52,343 bases of DNA from an uncultured Bacteroidales bacterium (GTDB taxonomy: Bacteria > Bacteroidota > Bacteroidia > Bacteroidales > Muribaculaceae). Under the pieces are notes generated by a model. It searched no databases and was not told the DNA's origin. It worked only from the letters and a program-made list of their open reading frames with translations. The translations under genes and the position numbers were made by a program. The DNA lies in the NCBI GenBank assembly GCA_945829225.1, contig CALZTY010000013.1:1-52343 (forward strand). The letters are read 5' to 3'. Position 1 is the stretch's first letter. Each line of letters opens with the position of its first letter. Positions 7,212-15,074 of the stretch are shown here, one piece after another.

Positions 7212-10200
7212 ATGAGTATCTATTCAGGAGCGGTTAAGCGACCGATTACCACCACATTGTGCTTCGTTACTGTGGTGATTCTCGGCTTGTTTTCCCTCAA
7301 CAAATTGCCCATCGACCTCTATCCCGATATCGAGACCAACACCTTGATGGTGATGACCTCTTATCAAGGTGCAAGCGCCCAGGATATCGAGCAAAATGTC
7401 ACTCGTCCCTTGGAGAACGTCCTCAATTCGGTGTCCAACCTCAAGCATATCACCAGCGACTCGCGCGAGAATATTTCTGTGATTACGCTCGAATTTGAAT
7501 ACGGCTACGATATCGATGTGCTTACCAATGATGTGCGCGACAAGTTGGATATGATTTCGTCGTCGATGCCCGATGATGCTGAGACGCCTATCATCTTCAA
7601 GTTCTCGACGGATATGATTCCTATCATCATCTTGTCGGTGCAAGCCGACGAGAGCATGCCGGGCTTGTACAAGATTCTTGACGATGCCATTGCCAACCCG
7701 CTGGCACGTATCGCCGGTGTAGGCTCGGTGTCTATCTCGGGTGCTCCCAAGCGCGAGATACACATCTATGTCGACCCGGCGCGTCTCGAGGCTTATAACC
7801 TCACCGTCGAGCAAATATCCTCGGCTGTGGCTGCCGAGAACCGCAATACCCCCGGCGGTGTGATGGATATAGGCTCGGATACCTACTCGTTGCGTGTACA
7901 GGGTGAGTTTACCTCGTCAGACCAGATGGCTGACATTGTGGTGGGTACCGTGGGCGGTCGCAACATCTTTTTGCGCGATGTCGCACGTATCGTCGACTCG
8001 GTCGAGGAGCGCTCACAGACCACTTACAACGATGGCAAGCAAGGCGCCATGATTGTTATTCAAAAGCAGAGCGGTGCCAACTCGGTGGATATCTCCGACA
8101 AGGTCTTGCGCATGCTCCCCTCGCTGCAGAAGCGCCTGCCCGCCGATGTGCACTTGGGCATCATCGTCGATACCTCCGACAATATCCGCAACACCATCGA
8201 TTCCTTGGTCGAGACGGTGATGTATGCCTTGCTCTTTGTGGTGATTGTGGTATTCTTCTTCCTCGGACGCTGGCGTGCCACGCTCATCATCACTTTTACT
8301 ATTCCTATATCTTTGATAGCCTCGTTTATCTACTTGGCTATCACGGGTAATTCGCTCAATATCGTATCCCTGTCGGCGCTATCCATCTCTATCGGTATGG
8401 TTGTCGACGATGCCATCGTGGTATTGGAGAATGTGACTACGCATATCGAGCGTGGCTCCGACCCGCGACAGGCAGCCATCCACGGTACCAACGAGGTGGC
8501 TATCTCGGTAGTGGCGTCGACGCTCACCCTCCTTGCGGTGTTCTTCCCGTTGACCTTGGTTACAGGCATGACCGGTGTGCTTTTCCGCCAATTGGGTTGG
8601 ATGGTGACCATCATGATGGTTATTTCGACCACCGCGGCTCTGTCGCTCACCCCGATGCTCTGCTCGCAGTTATTGCGCCTCAATACTCATCACTCAAGCG
8701 CCTATAATCTATTCTTCAAGCCCATCAACCGCGCCCTCGATGCCTTGGATAACGGCTATGCCCGGATGTTGCGCTTGGTGACTTCCCACAAGACCGTCAC
8801 CATCTTGGTGTGCTTGGGTACCTTCATAGGCTCGATAGTGTTGGTGGGACATGTGGGCACCGCCTTCTTCCCCACTGCCGATGACGGGCGTCTGTCGGTC
8901 AACCTCGAACTGCCTATCGGCACCCGCGTGGAAATCGCCAACGAGGTGACCAAGCGACTCACCGACGAGTGGCGCGAGAAGTATCCCGAGATACAGGTGC
9001 TCAACTACACCACCGGCACGGCGTCGAGCGACAACACCTTTGCCAACCTCAGTGACAACGGTCCGCATATCGTCAAGATGAACATACGCCTCACCGATCC
9101 CGGCGAGCGCGACCGCTCTATCACCGAGATAGCGCGACTGATGCGTCAGGACATGCAACGCTATCCCGAGTACAAGAAGACCCAAGTCTCCGTGGGTGGC
9201 AATATGGGCGGCATGGGTGGCGAGGCATCCATCGACTTCGAGATTTACGGTTACGACTTCGAGGAAACCGACTCGGTGGCTGCTCAGTTGCGTCGAGCCC
9301 TGTTGAATATCAAGGGCACCGCCGATGTGCGCATCTCGCGTGCCGATTACCAGCCCGAGTATCGTGTGGACTTCGACCGCGAGAAACTCGCTATCTATGG
9401 CTTGAACCTCTCCACGGCTGCCAATTACCTGCGCAACCGCATCAACGGTGCCACGGCATCGCGCTTCCGCGAGGATGGCGAGGAATATGACATCAAGGTG
9501 ATGTACGAGCCCGAGTCGCGCACCTCGATTGCCGATATCGAGAATATCCTCATCTACAACAATGCCGGCACGGCAGTGCGTGTCAAGGATGTGGGTAGGG
9601 TAGTCGAGCACTACACGCCGCCTACCATCGAGCGCAAGGACCGCGAGCGTATCATCACTGTCACCACTATCGTGCAGGGTGTGCCCATGTCGCAGGTGGT
9701 GCAGCAATCGCGCGAGGCTATTGATAATATGGATATCCCACAGGGTATCTCCATCCAACTTGCGGGACAGTTTGAGGACCAACAAGACTCGTTCAGCGAC
9801 TTGCTCATCCTTGCCATGCTCATTTTGGTATTGGTATATATCGTCATGGCGGCTCAGTTTGAGAGTTACACCTATCCCGGCATCATCATGACATCGGTGA
9901 TGTTTGCCTTCTCGGGTGTGTTCTTGATATTATTCATTACGGGTCACACGCTCAACGTCATGAGCCTTATCGGCGCCATCATGCTTATCGGTATTGTGGT
10001 GAAGAATGGCATCGTACTCATTGACTATATCACCCTCAATCGCGAGCGCGGCTTATCAATCAAGCGAGCCGTGATAGATGCCGGGCGGTCGCGTCTGCGT
10101 CCCGTGATTATGACCTCGTTGACCACCATCCTGGGTATGGTGCCTATGGCATGCGGCACCGGTCAGGGAGCCGAGATGTGGCGCCCGATGGGTACCGCGG

Positions 10201-10337
10201 TGATTGGCGGCTTGACCTTCTCGACCATCCTCACCTTGCTCTTTGTGCCGGTGCTCTACTGCGTATTTGCCGGCAACGGAGTCAAGCGCATACGTCGCAA
10301 GATACATAAGAAATTACGCAAAACACGTGCACTATGA
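7212..10337 (+). CDS. RND efflux permease (HAE1/AcrB type)
   Basis: The 1041-residue proton-driven exporter has the normal two-fold repeat of the family: 12 predicted membrane helices and two large periplasmic domains. The helix-4 signature SIGMVVDDAIVVLENVTTH contains the two adjacent Asp residues needed for proton relay. The second repeat carries GIVVKNGIVLIDYITLNRERG-like sequence near residue 930. The N terminus begins in the membrane (ITTTLCFVTVVILGLFSLNK). Substrate cannot be predicted; HAE1 pumps export drugs, bile salts and other hydrophobic compounds. It follows the adaptor by 12 nt and overlaps the PG0541 gene by 4 nt, so the four genes form one operon. Confidence 0.96.
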   Translation: MSIYSGAVKRPITTTLCFVTVVILGLFSLNKLPIDLYPDIETNTLMVMTSYQGASAQDIEQNVTRPLENVLNSVSNLKHITSDSRENISVITLEFEYGYDIDVLTNDVRDKLDMISSSMPDDAETPIIFKFSTDMIPIIILSVQADESMPGLYKILDDAIANPLARIAGVGSVSISGAPKREIHIYVDPARLEAYNLTVEQISSAVAAENRNTPGGVMDIGSDTYSLRVQGEFTSSDQMADIVVGTVGGRNIFLRDVARIVDSVEERSQTTYNDGKQGAMIVIQKQSGANSVDISDKVLRMLPSLQKRLPADVHLGIIVDTSDNIRNTIDSLVETVMYALLFVVIVVFFFLGRWRATLIITFTIPISLIASFIYLAITGNSLNIVSLSALSISIGMVVDDAIVVLENVTTHIERGSDPRQAAIHGTNEVAISVVASTLTLLAVFFPLTLVTGMTGVLFRQLGWMVTIMMVISTTAALSLTPMLCSQLLRLNTHHSSAYNLFFKPINRALDALDNGYARMLRLVTSHKTVTILVCLGTFIGSIVLVGHVGTAFFPTADDGRLSVNLELPIGTRVEIANEVTKRLTDEWREKYPEIQVLNYTTGTASSDNTFANLSDNGPHIVKMNIRLTDPGERDRSITEIARLMRQDMQRYPEYKKTQVSVGGNMGGMGGEASIDFEIYGYDFEETDSVAAQLRRALLNIKGTADVRISRADYQPEYRVDFDREKLAIYGLNLSTAANYLRNRINGATASRFREDGEEYDIKVMYEPESRTSIADIENILIYNNAGTAVRVKDVGRVVEHYTPPTIERKDRERIITVTTIVQGVPMSQVVQQSREAIDNMDIPQGISIQLAGQFEDQQDSFSDLLILAMLILVLVYIVMAAQFESYTYPGIIMTSVMFAFSGVFLILFITGHTLNVMSLIGAIMLIGIVVKNGIVLIDYITLNRERGLSIKRAVIDAGRSRLRPVIMTSLTTILGMVPMACGTGQGAEMWRPMGTAVIGGLTFSTILTLLFVPVLYCVFAGNGVKRIRRKIHKKLRKTRAL

Positions 10338-10627
10338 AAGCAGTCTTTATAGCCTATGACCAGGCACACAACGAGCGCATACTCGAAGTTCTTGACCACC
10401 TCAACTGCCGAGGCTTCACCTCGTGGAGCACGGTGAGCGGGCGTGGCACTCGCAGCGGCGAGCCCCACTATGGCACGCACGCATGGCCCGCTCTGGCATC
10501 GGCAATCATCACCATCGTGCCCGACGAGCGAGTCGAGCCCTTGCTCGCAGCACTCCGTGCCTTCGACGAGGAGCGCCCCCGATTGGGCTTGCGTGCCTTC
10601 GTCTGGAACATTGAACAGTCAATGTAA
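10334..10627 (+). CDS. PG0541 family transporter-associated protein
   Basis: The 97-residue protein begins ATGA-overlapped with the RND permease stop, so the two are translationally coupled. Its length, the alternating strand-helix pattern and the pattern GRGTRSGEPHYGTHAWPAL match small PII-like ferredoxin-fold proteins that I know as the PG0541 family, which follow RND pump genes in Bacteroidetes. PII-like proteins typically bind a small ligand and touch a transporter; whether this one controls the pump is inference. No catalytic motif, signal or membrane segment is visible. Promoter signals for the next gene are weak in the 81-nt spacer that follows. Confidence 0.85.
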   Translation: MKAVFIAYDQAHNERILEVLDHLNCRGFTSWSTVSGRGTRSGEPHYGTHAWPALASAIITIVPDERVEPLLAALRAFDEERPRLGLRAFVWNIEQSM

Positions 10628-10708
10628 GAAAAAATTTAAAAAAAACTTGCCCCAAATATTGAATTTTTCGCCTTGCGTGACTATAATACACTGAAAAACA
10701 TAAACATT

Positions 10709-12319
10709 ATGGCAGATTTTGAAATTAAGGATGGCGTTGCCATCATCCCGGAAGGAACGGAGCATATTGTCCTTTTTAAAAGTGTATACAGCCTGAACGG
10801 CCTGACCACCATTGTTATCCCTAAATCCGTTGTAAAAATTGACAAGGACTTGTGTTCGTCACTATCAGGTGTAACGAAAATTATCGTGGAAGAGGGTAAT
10901 GAGCGCTATGATTCACGCAACAATTGTAATGCTATTATTGAGACGGAATGTAACACACTTGTTGCAGGTTGTGCTTCAACTGTCATTCCAGACACAGTTG
11001 AAGAGATTGGGGAGTCTGCTTTCTCTTATTGCAAAGATCTGACTTCCGTGGTGATTCCTAATTCAGTGACCGGCATTGGGAAGTGTGCTTTCAAGGAATG
11101 CAGAGGTCTGACTTCCGTGGTGATTGGCAATGGTGTGACCGGCATTGAGGAGGAGGCTTTCCGTGATTGCTCAGGTTTGACTTCCGTGGAGATTCCTAAT
11201 AGTGTGACCGGCATTGGGAATTCTGCTTTCCAGAATTGCACTGGTTTGACTTCCGTGGAGATTCCTAATAGTGTGACCAGCATTGGGGTTGGGGCTTTCC
11301 GTGATTGCTCAGGTTTGACTTCCGTGGAGATTCCAAATTCAGTAACCTGCATTGGGGAGTATGCTTTCCGTAATTGCACTGGTTTGACTTCCGTGGAGAT
11401 TCCTAATTCAGTGACCAGCATTGAGTATGGGGCTTTCGATGGTTGCGAAGGTCTGACTTCCGTGGTGATTCCTAATTCAGTGACCGGCATTGGGAAGTTC
11501 GCTTTCTGTGATTGCACTGGTTTGACTTCCGTGGAGATTCCTAATAGTGTGACCAGCATTGAGGCTTTCTCTGGATGCACTGGTCTGACTTCCGTGGTGA
11601 TTCCTAATTCAGTGACCAGCATTGGGGGTAGGGCTTTCTCTAATTGCACTGGTTTGACTTCCGTGGAGATTCCTAATTCAGTGACCGGCATTGGGGAGGA
11701 TGCTTTCTATAAGTGCTCAGGTTTGACTTCCGTGGAGATTCCTAATAGTGTGACCGGCATTGGGAATTCTGCTTTCTCTGGATGCGAAGGTCTGACTTCC
11801 GTGGTGATTGGCAATGGTGTGACCAGCATAGGGAATTATGCTTTCTCTAATTGCACTGGTTTAACTTCCGTGGTGATTCCTAATTCAGTGACCGGCATTG
11901 GAGAATCTGCTTTCTCTTATTGCTCTGGTCTGACTTCCGTGGTGATTGGCAATGGTGTGACCAGCATTGGGAATTATGCTTTCTCTAATTGCACTGGTTT
12001 GACTTCCGTGGAGATTCCTAATAGTGTGACCAGCATTGGGAAGGAGGCTTTCAATGGTTGCACCGGCTTAACCTCAGTTACAATTCCAGAGGGTGTTACA
12101 AGCATAGGCAAGGACGCTTTCGGGGGCTGTTCGGCCCTAACCACAGTAACCCTCCCGAAGGGGGTGAAAAAAATGCCTGACGCTTTCCTTAACTGTACTG
12201 GTATAACTACCATCAATATCCCAGCCAAGAAGACCGACTACTACAAGAAACGCCTGCCCGAGGAACTCCACCGGTTCATCGTGGAGATGGAGCCTGAGAA
12301 GAAGGCAAAGAAAAAGTAA
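10709..12319 (+). CDS. BspA-like leucine-rich repeat protein (LRR_5), no signal peptide
   Basis: The 536-residue protein is mostly a solenoid of 23-residue repeats of the type LTSVVIPNSVTGIGKCAF plus a short CxG turn, the BspA/LRR_5 pattern. Sixteen such units run from residue 111 to about 476, unit 8 being two residues short, with degenerate caps on both sides. The ATG at 10709 gives MADFEIKDGVAIIPEGTEH, which is not a signal peptide, and the C terminus is a Lys-rich tail (KKAKKK) without a sorting signal. BspA proteins are usually secreted, so a cytosolic location is unusual. Composition is more AT-rich than neighbouring genes, consistent with transfer or recent repeat expansion. The function is unknown; such solenoids bind proteins. 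Confidence 0.9.
   Translation: MADFEIKDGVAIIPEGTEHIVLFKSVYSLNGLTTIVIPKSVVKIDKDLCSSLSGVTKIIVEEGNERYDSRNNCNAIIETECNTLVAGCASTVIPDTVEEIGESAFSYCKDLTSVVIPNSVTGIGKCAFKECRGLTSVVIGNGVTGIEEEAFRDCSGLTSVEIPNSVTGIGNSAFQNCTGLTSVEIPNSVTSIGVGAFRDCSGLTSVEIPNSVTCIGEYAFRNCTGLTSVEIPNSVTSIEYGAFDGCEGLTSVVIPNSVTGIGKFAFCDCTGLTSVEIPNSVTSIEAFSGCTGLTSVVIPNSVTSIGGRAFSNCTGLTSVEIPNSVTGIGEDAFYKCSGLTSVEIPNSVTGIGNSAFSGCEGLTSVVIGNGVTSIGNYAFSNCTGLTSVVIPNSVTGIGESAFSYCSGLTSVVIGNGVTSIGNYAFSNCTGLTSVEIPNSVTSIGKEAFNGCTGLTSVTIPEGVTSIGKDAFGGCSALTTVTLPKGVKKMPDAFLNCTGITTINIPAKKTDYYKKRLPEELHRFIVEMEPEKKAKKK
11039..12136 (+). repeat. sixteen 69-bp tandem coding repeats of the LRR gene
   Basis: Units start CTGACTTCCGTGG and are highly similar at DNA level, including synonymous sites. 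Unit 12 (11792-11860) and unit 14 (11930-11998) differ at one base in 69, showing a recent two-unit (138-bp) duplication. Unit 8 lacks 6 bp. Confidence 0.93.
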
Positions 12320-12369
12320 TTTCCAATGAGTACAAAGCCGCCATCAAAGCGGGTAAACGTTTTGTAATA

Positions 12370-12522
12370 ATGGATGAGGATTCCGTTGTGTGCAAACGCG
12401 GATGCGTGTGCAAACGAGTGCCGTTAAAAATAGAAGAATTCCCCTTATATAATCGCGATGTATTGGTACAACTGCGTGTTGACAATCTTGAGCCTTATTT
12501 CGGGATATCAGACAATGAATAA
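12370..12522 (+). pseudogene. small ORF or 5'-truncated gene fragment downstream of the LRR gene
   Basis: From ATG 12370 a 50-residue product starts MDEDSVVCKRGCVCKRVP and ends YFGISDNE. The same frame stays open upstream to 12298 and reads ISNEYKAAIKAGKRFVI just before that ATG, which looks like genuine protein sequence but has no start codon. This suggests the 3' part of a gene whose beginning was lost, perhaps by LRR repeat growth or a recombination at the LRR 3' end, rather than a complete gene. The alternative is a real 50-residue protein translated after the LRR gene. I do not recognise the family. Two CxC-like cysteine pairs are the only notable residues. Confidence 0.4.
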
Positions 12523-12549
12523 CAGGTAGAAAAAATTTAACGAGAAAAA

Positions 12550-12581
12550 TTTGGTGGCGTGGATAAGAGTGTGTATATTTG
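12550..12581 (+). promoter_or_regulatory. strong Bacteroidetes-type promoter of the RNA unit
   Basis: TTTG at 12550-12553, a 20-nt spacer and TATATTTG at 12574-12581 match the TTTG-N19/20-TAnnTTTG consensus. Transcription should begin near 12588. Confidence 0.7.
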
Positions 12582-12587
12582 CACTAC

Positions 12588-12842
12588 CAAACGCTGACAA
12601 GAGAGTCATCAATCCCATACCACATCAAAGTAGATTGGGAAACTCGTCAAATTTACGTGAAATACCGAGACACTCTTGCCGCCCAATGGCGGGCCCCAGC
12701 CGGTCGTAGATCGGTAGACATTGATCCGGGGGATTACAAAGGACGTCAAGAACTCAAATCCTGTCTTATCGGAGTTTCATCGCATCCTTTGATGTGGGCT
12801 TTTAACGAGGCTATGCCAAACAACGGCATTGCCTCGTTTTTT
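12588..12842 (+). ncRNA. candidate structured small RNA (about 255 nt), family unknown
   Basis: This stretch is bounded by a consensus promoter and a strong terminator and contains no credible CDS: the only long frame begins in the -7 box and runs through the terminator hairpin. Two nested long-range helices are visible: CCACATCAAAG (12620-12630) with CTTTGATGTGG (12787-12797), and GAAACTC (12639-12645) with GAGTTTC (12772-12778), separated by an 8x8 internal loop. A small hairpin CCGCC-CAAT-GGCGG lies inside. The long closing stem with a large symmetric bubble is reminiscent of 6S RNA, but I cannot confirm that. It sits upstream of the acidic membrane protein gene, which has its own promoter. 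The remaining spacer 12843-12997 holds only that promoter and a 5' leader. Confidence 0.5.
12804..12842 (+). terminator. rho-independent terminator of the RNA unit
   Basis: AACGAGGC-T-ATGCC pairs with GGCAT-T-GCCTCGTT (13 bp with one T-T mismatch), followed by a T run at 12837-12842. Confidence 0.88.
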
Positions 12843-12921
12843 GCAAAGGATAGTTTGTCAGCCAAAACGGGTGTTTCGTCATAAAACAAGGGGGTATTGG
12901 TGGAATAAACTATGTGGAGTG

Positions 12922-12952
12922 TTGACAGGAGCCGAAATAGGTAGTAACTTTG
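12922..12952 (+). promoter_or_regulatory. promoter of the acidic membrane protein gene
   Basis: TTG at 12922-12924 and TAACTTTG at 12945-12952 with a 20-nt spacer; ATG follows at 12998. It supports that start over the longer open frame beginning at 12950, which would start inside the promoter. Confidence 0.65.
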
Positions 12953-12997
12953 CATCAGAAACAAAAAATAATACAAACCTCTAAAAACATCAAAACA

Positions 12998-13966
12998 ATG
13001 AAAACTGAAGATACCCTCAAGACTTCTGATTACGCAGGAACCGTACAACTCAACTATGGTGACAACTCCGACGCTAATGCGACCCAGCCATCAGTGATGG
13101 GAAAGAAGAAAGGCGTTCCAACCTTGGTACAAGTAGGCGCTGCCGGCATCAGCGGACTCGCTCTCGGCGCAGTAGCAATGACCTTGGTGTCGGGTCGTGA
13201 AGCCGATGACGAAGTTACGGATATTGAATTTGCCGAAACCGTCGAACCCGAAGGTATCGTGCCTGATGGCTCCATCGAATTTGCCGAAGGCGTTAATGAC
13301 GAAATGTCGTTTGCCGACGCATTTGCGGCAGCACGTGCCGAAGTAGGAGCCGGTGGTGCATTTGTATGGCACGGCGAGGTGTATGGCACCTATACCGCAG
13401 CCGAGTGGAACGCCATGTCGGAGGAGCAGCAACAAGAATGGGGCTCGCACTTCACCTGGAACCAGGGCGAGAATCAAGAAACCGAAGGTAATGATGACGA
13501 CGGACGAGGTGGTCCTGAAGAAGTAACCGGCGAGCAAGAAAATGAAGTCCGCGGAGGCGAGCAAGAAAATGAAGTTCGCGGTGGTGAGCAAGAAAATGAA
13601 GTCCGCGGAGGCGAGCAAGAGCAGCAGACTCCCGAGGTTCAAGAGCAGCAGCCGAACCCCGAGGTTCAAGAGCAGCAGCCGACTTCCCAAGTGGAGGAAC
13701 CTGAGCCTGATGTCATTGACGAGCCAGCCGGCGAAATAGTTGTCCAGCCTATTGATATGGAAGATTTTATTGGTCTTGACTCGGGAACAGATGGGGATGC
13801 CCAATACGTGACGGGTTTGGTAGATGGTCACCAGGCTATTGCTATCGATGTTGACTCAGATGGTATCATTGACGTGGTAGCAGTCGATTACAACGATAAC
13901 GACACACCCGATACTGATGAGTTCTTCCAGCCTGAAGATACTACCGGTTTTGACGACTTGATTTGA
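12998..13966 (+). CDS. acidic single-pass membrane protein with Glu/Gln repeats and a C-terminal Asp-rich motif
   Basis: The 322-residue protein has a short N-terminal segment rich in Thr/Ser (TLKTS, NATQPS), then KKK and one membrane helix at about 42-65. Positive charges before the helix predict N-in, C-out. The outer part is very acidic. Around 104-150 is a block FAAARAEVGAGGAFVWHGEVY followed by TYTAAEWNAMSEEQQQEW that looks like a folded module. Residues 178-204 are three GEQENEVRG repeats followed by EVQEQQP repeats. DVDSDGIIDVVAVD at 284-297 resembles a calcium-binding loop. I recall similar proteins near kinase/phosphatase genes in Bacteroides but cannot verify this. It precedes a PP2C and a Ser/Thr kinase and could be their substrate. 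Confidence 0.8.
   Translation: MKTEDTLKTSDYAGTVQLNYGDNSDANATQPSVMGKKKGVPTLVQVGAAGISGLALGAVAMTLVSGREADDEVTDIEFAETVEPEGIVPDGSIEFAEGVNDEMSFADAFAAARAEVGAGGAFVWHGEVYGTYTAAEWNAMSEEQQQEWGSHFTWNQGENQETEGNDDDGRGGPEEVTGEQENEVRGGEQENEVRGGEQENEVRGGEQEQQTPEVQEQQPNPEVQEQQPTSQVEEPEPDVIDEPAGEIVVQPIDMEDFIGLDSGTDGDAQYVTGLVDGHQAIAIDVDSDGIIDVVAVDYNDNDTPDTDEFFQPEDTTGFDDLI
13529..13609 (+). repeat. three 27-bp coding repeats (GEQENEVRG)
   Basis: Three near-identical 27-bp units beginning GGCGAGCAAGAAAATGAAG, followed by a partial fourth and by two 27-bp units encoding EVQEQQP-type repeats. This is a likely site of length variation. Confidence 0.88.
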
Positions 13967-14030
13967 TAGATTATATGTAGGTTTAATCCTATAAATGAAT
14001 AGACCACAAGTAATAATACTCTGACATAAT

Positions 14031-14077
14031 GGGTGCTACGAGGCGTTGGTAAACGCTTCGTAGCATTGCCCGTTTTT
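14031..14077 (+). terminator. terminator just upstream of the PP2C start
   Basis: GGG-TGCTACGAGGCG pairs with CGCTTCGTAGCA-TTG-CCC (one G-U pair, loop TTGGTAAA), followed by GTTTTTATT. It ends the acidic-protein transcript 13 nt before the PP2C ATG, so some read-through or a hidden promoter must feed the PP2C gene. Confidence 0.82.
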
Positions 14078-14089
14078 ATTACGAAGACG

Positions 14090-15070
14090 ATGAAATATAC
14101 AATTTCGACCTACGCAATATGGGAATTTGGTCAGCGCAAGGACGATGACGGTAATCCCCATCAAGAGGACTCGATGTTCCCCGCCTATGGCGAAGCCAAG
14201 GCAGAGGACCGTTTGTTCTTGGTATGCGACGGTATGGGCGGACACGACTCGGGCGAGGTGGCGAGTGCCACGGTGTGCGAGGCGATGTCGGCAGCGATAC
14301 TTGCCAAGTGCCCGGGTGAGGATGAGCCCTTCACCACAGAGATCGCTCAGGAAGCCATCGCAGCCGCATATGATGCCTTAGACGACAAGGATACCCATGC
14401 CAAGAAGAAGATGGGCACCACGATGACCATGCTCAAGTTGCACAGCGCCGGTGCTACCATCGCACATATCGGCGACTCGCGCGTGTATCATATCCGTCCC
14501 GGAAGGACCGCCAAGACCACGCAGATATTGCACAAGACCTATGACCACTCGCTGGTGAACGACTTGGTGAAGATAGGCGAGTTGACTCCGGAGGAGGCAC
14601 GCAATTCGCATCGCAAGAATGTGCTCACGCGAGCCATGCAACCCCACTTGGAGCGTCGTTGCAAGGCTGATATCTATGAGACTGCCGATATACGCCCCGG
14701 CGATATCTTCTATATGTGCTCGGATGGCATGCTCGAGGAGATGGAAGACGAGCAAATCTGCTTTATCTTCTCGGACGAGAGTCCCAAACTTACCACGATG
14801 GAAAGTAAGGTGGAATTGCTACGTGCCAACACCGAGGAAAACCACGACAACCACACAGCGTATATCATACGCATCGAGAGTGTCGATGGAGTCACCGTGC
14901 AGCCACGTATTCCCACCTTGTCGGCGCGTATCAATCACTCGATAGCGAAGATTGCCCCGCGGCGCAGAGCCGCCAAGAAGCAAGAGCCGGAGCCTAATTA
15001 CCTGTGGCTGCTGGTATGCGTGGTGGCAATAGCGTTTATCGTGACGATGTTGTTTTTGCTGCTGAAGTAG
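14090..15070 (+). CDS. tail-anchored PP2C-type Ser/Thr protein phosphatase
   Basis: A 326-residue metal-dependent phosphatase. Metal-binding motifs are present: the conserved ED in NPHQEDS near 27, DGMGGH at 47-52, GDSRVYH near 135, and CSDGMLEEM near 215. A single predicted membrane helix forms the last 24 residues (NYLWLLVCVVAIAFIVTMLF), so the catalytic domain faces the cytosol. The GTG-started extension from 14033 is rejected because a terminator hairpin occupies it; ATG 14090 gives the normal PP2C N terminus. It should remove phosphate from proteins modified by the kinase at 15988. The S1/P1 nuclease gene lies between them on the other strand, and the PP2C stop is only 4 nt from that gene's stop. 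Confidence 0.93.
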   Translation: MKYTISTYAIWEFGQRKDDDGNPHQEDSMFPAYGEAKAEDRLFLVCDGMGGHDSGEVASATVCEAMSAAILAKCPGEDEPFTTEIAQEAIAAAYDALDDKDTHAKKKMGTTMTMLKLHSAGATIAHIGDSRVYHIRPGRTAKTTQILHKTYDHSLVNDLVKIGELTPEEARNSHRKNVLTRAMQPHLERRCKADIYETADIRPGDIFYMCSDGMLEEMEDEQICFIFSDESPKLTTMESKVELLRANTEENHDNHTAYIIRIESVDGVTVQPRIPTLSARINHSIAKIAPRRRAAKKQEPEPNYLWLLVCVVAIAFIVTMLFLLLK

Positions 15071-15074
15071 TAAA

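Noticed and set aside
7224-9785. Long minus-strand frames opposite the RND permease
   Set aside because: GC-rich codon bias on the plus strand leaves long antisense frames; none has a start signal or recognisable domain.
11026-11691. 221-codon minus-strand frame within the LRR gene
   Set aside because: It is a mirror of the 69-bp repeats on the coding strand and has no independent signals.
11039-12136. CRISPR-like periodicity (69-bp repeats)
   Set aside because: Repeats are contiguous coding units without unique spacers and translate to an LRR solenoid.
12579-12884. 101-codon open frame starting TTG
   Set aside because: Its start lies in the -7 box of a promoter and the frame runs through a terminator hairpin, so it is better read as an RNA gene region.
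14033-14089. GTG-started extension of the PP2C gene
   Set aside because: The 19 extra codons coincide with a terminator hairpin; ATG 14090 gives the expected family N terminus.
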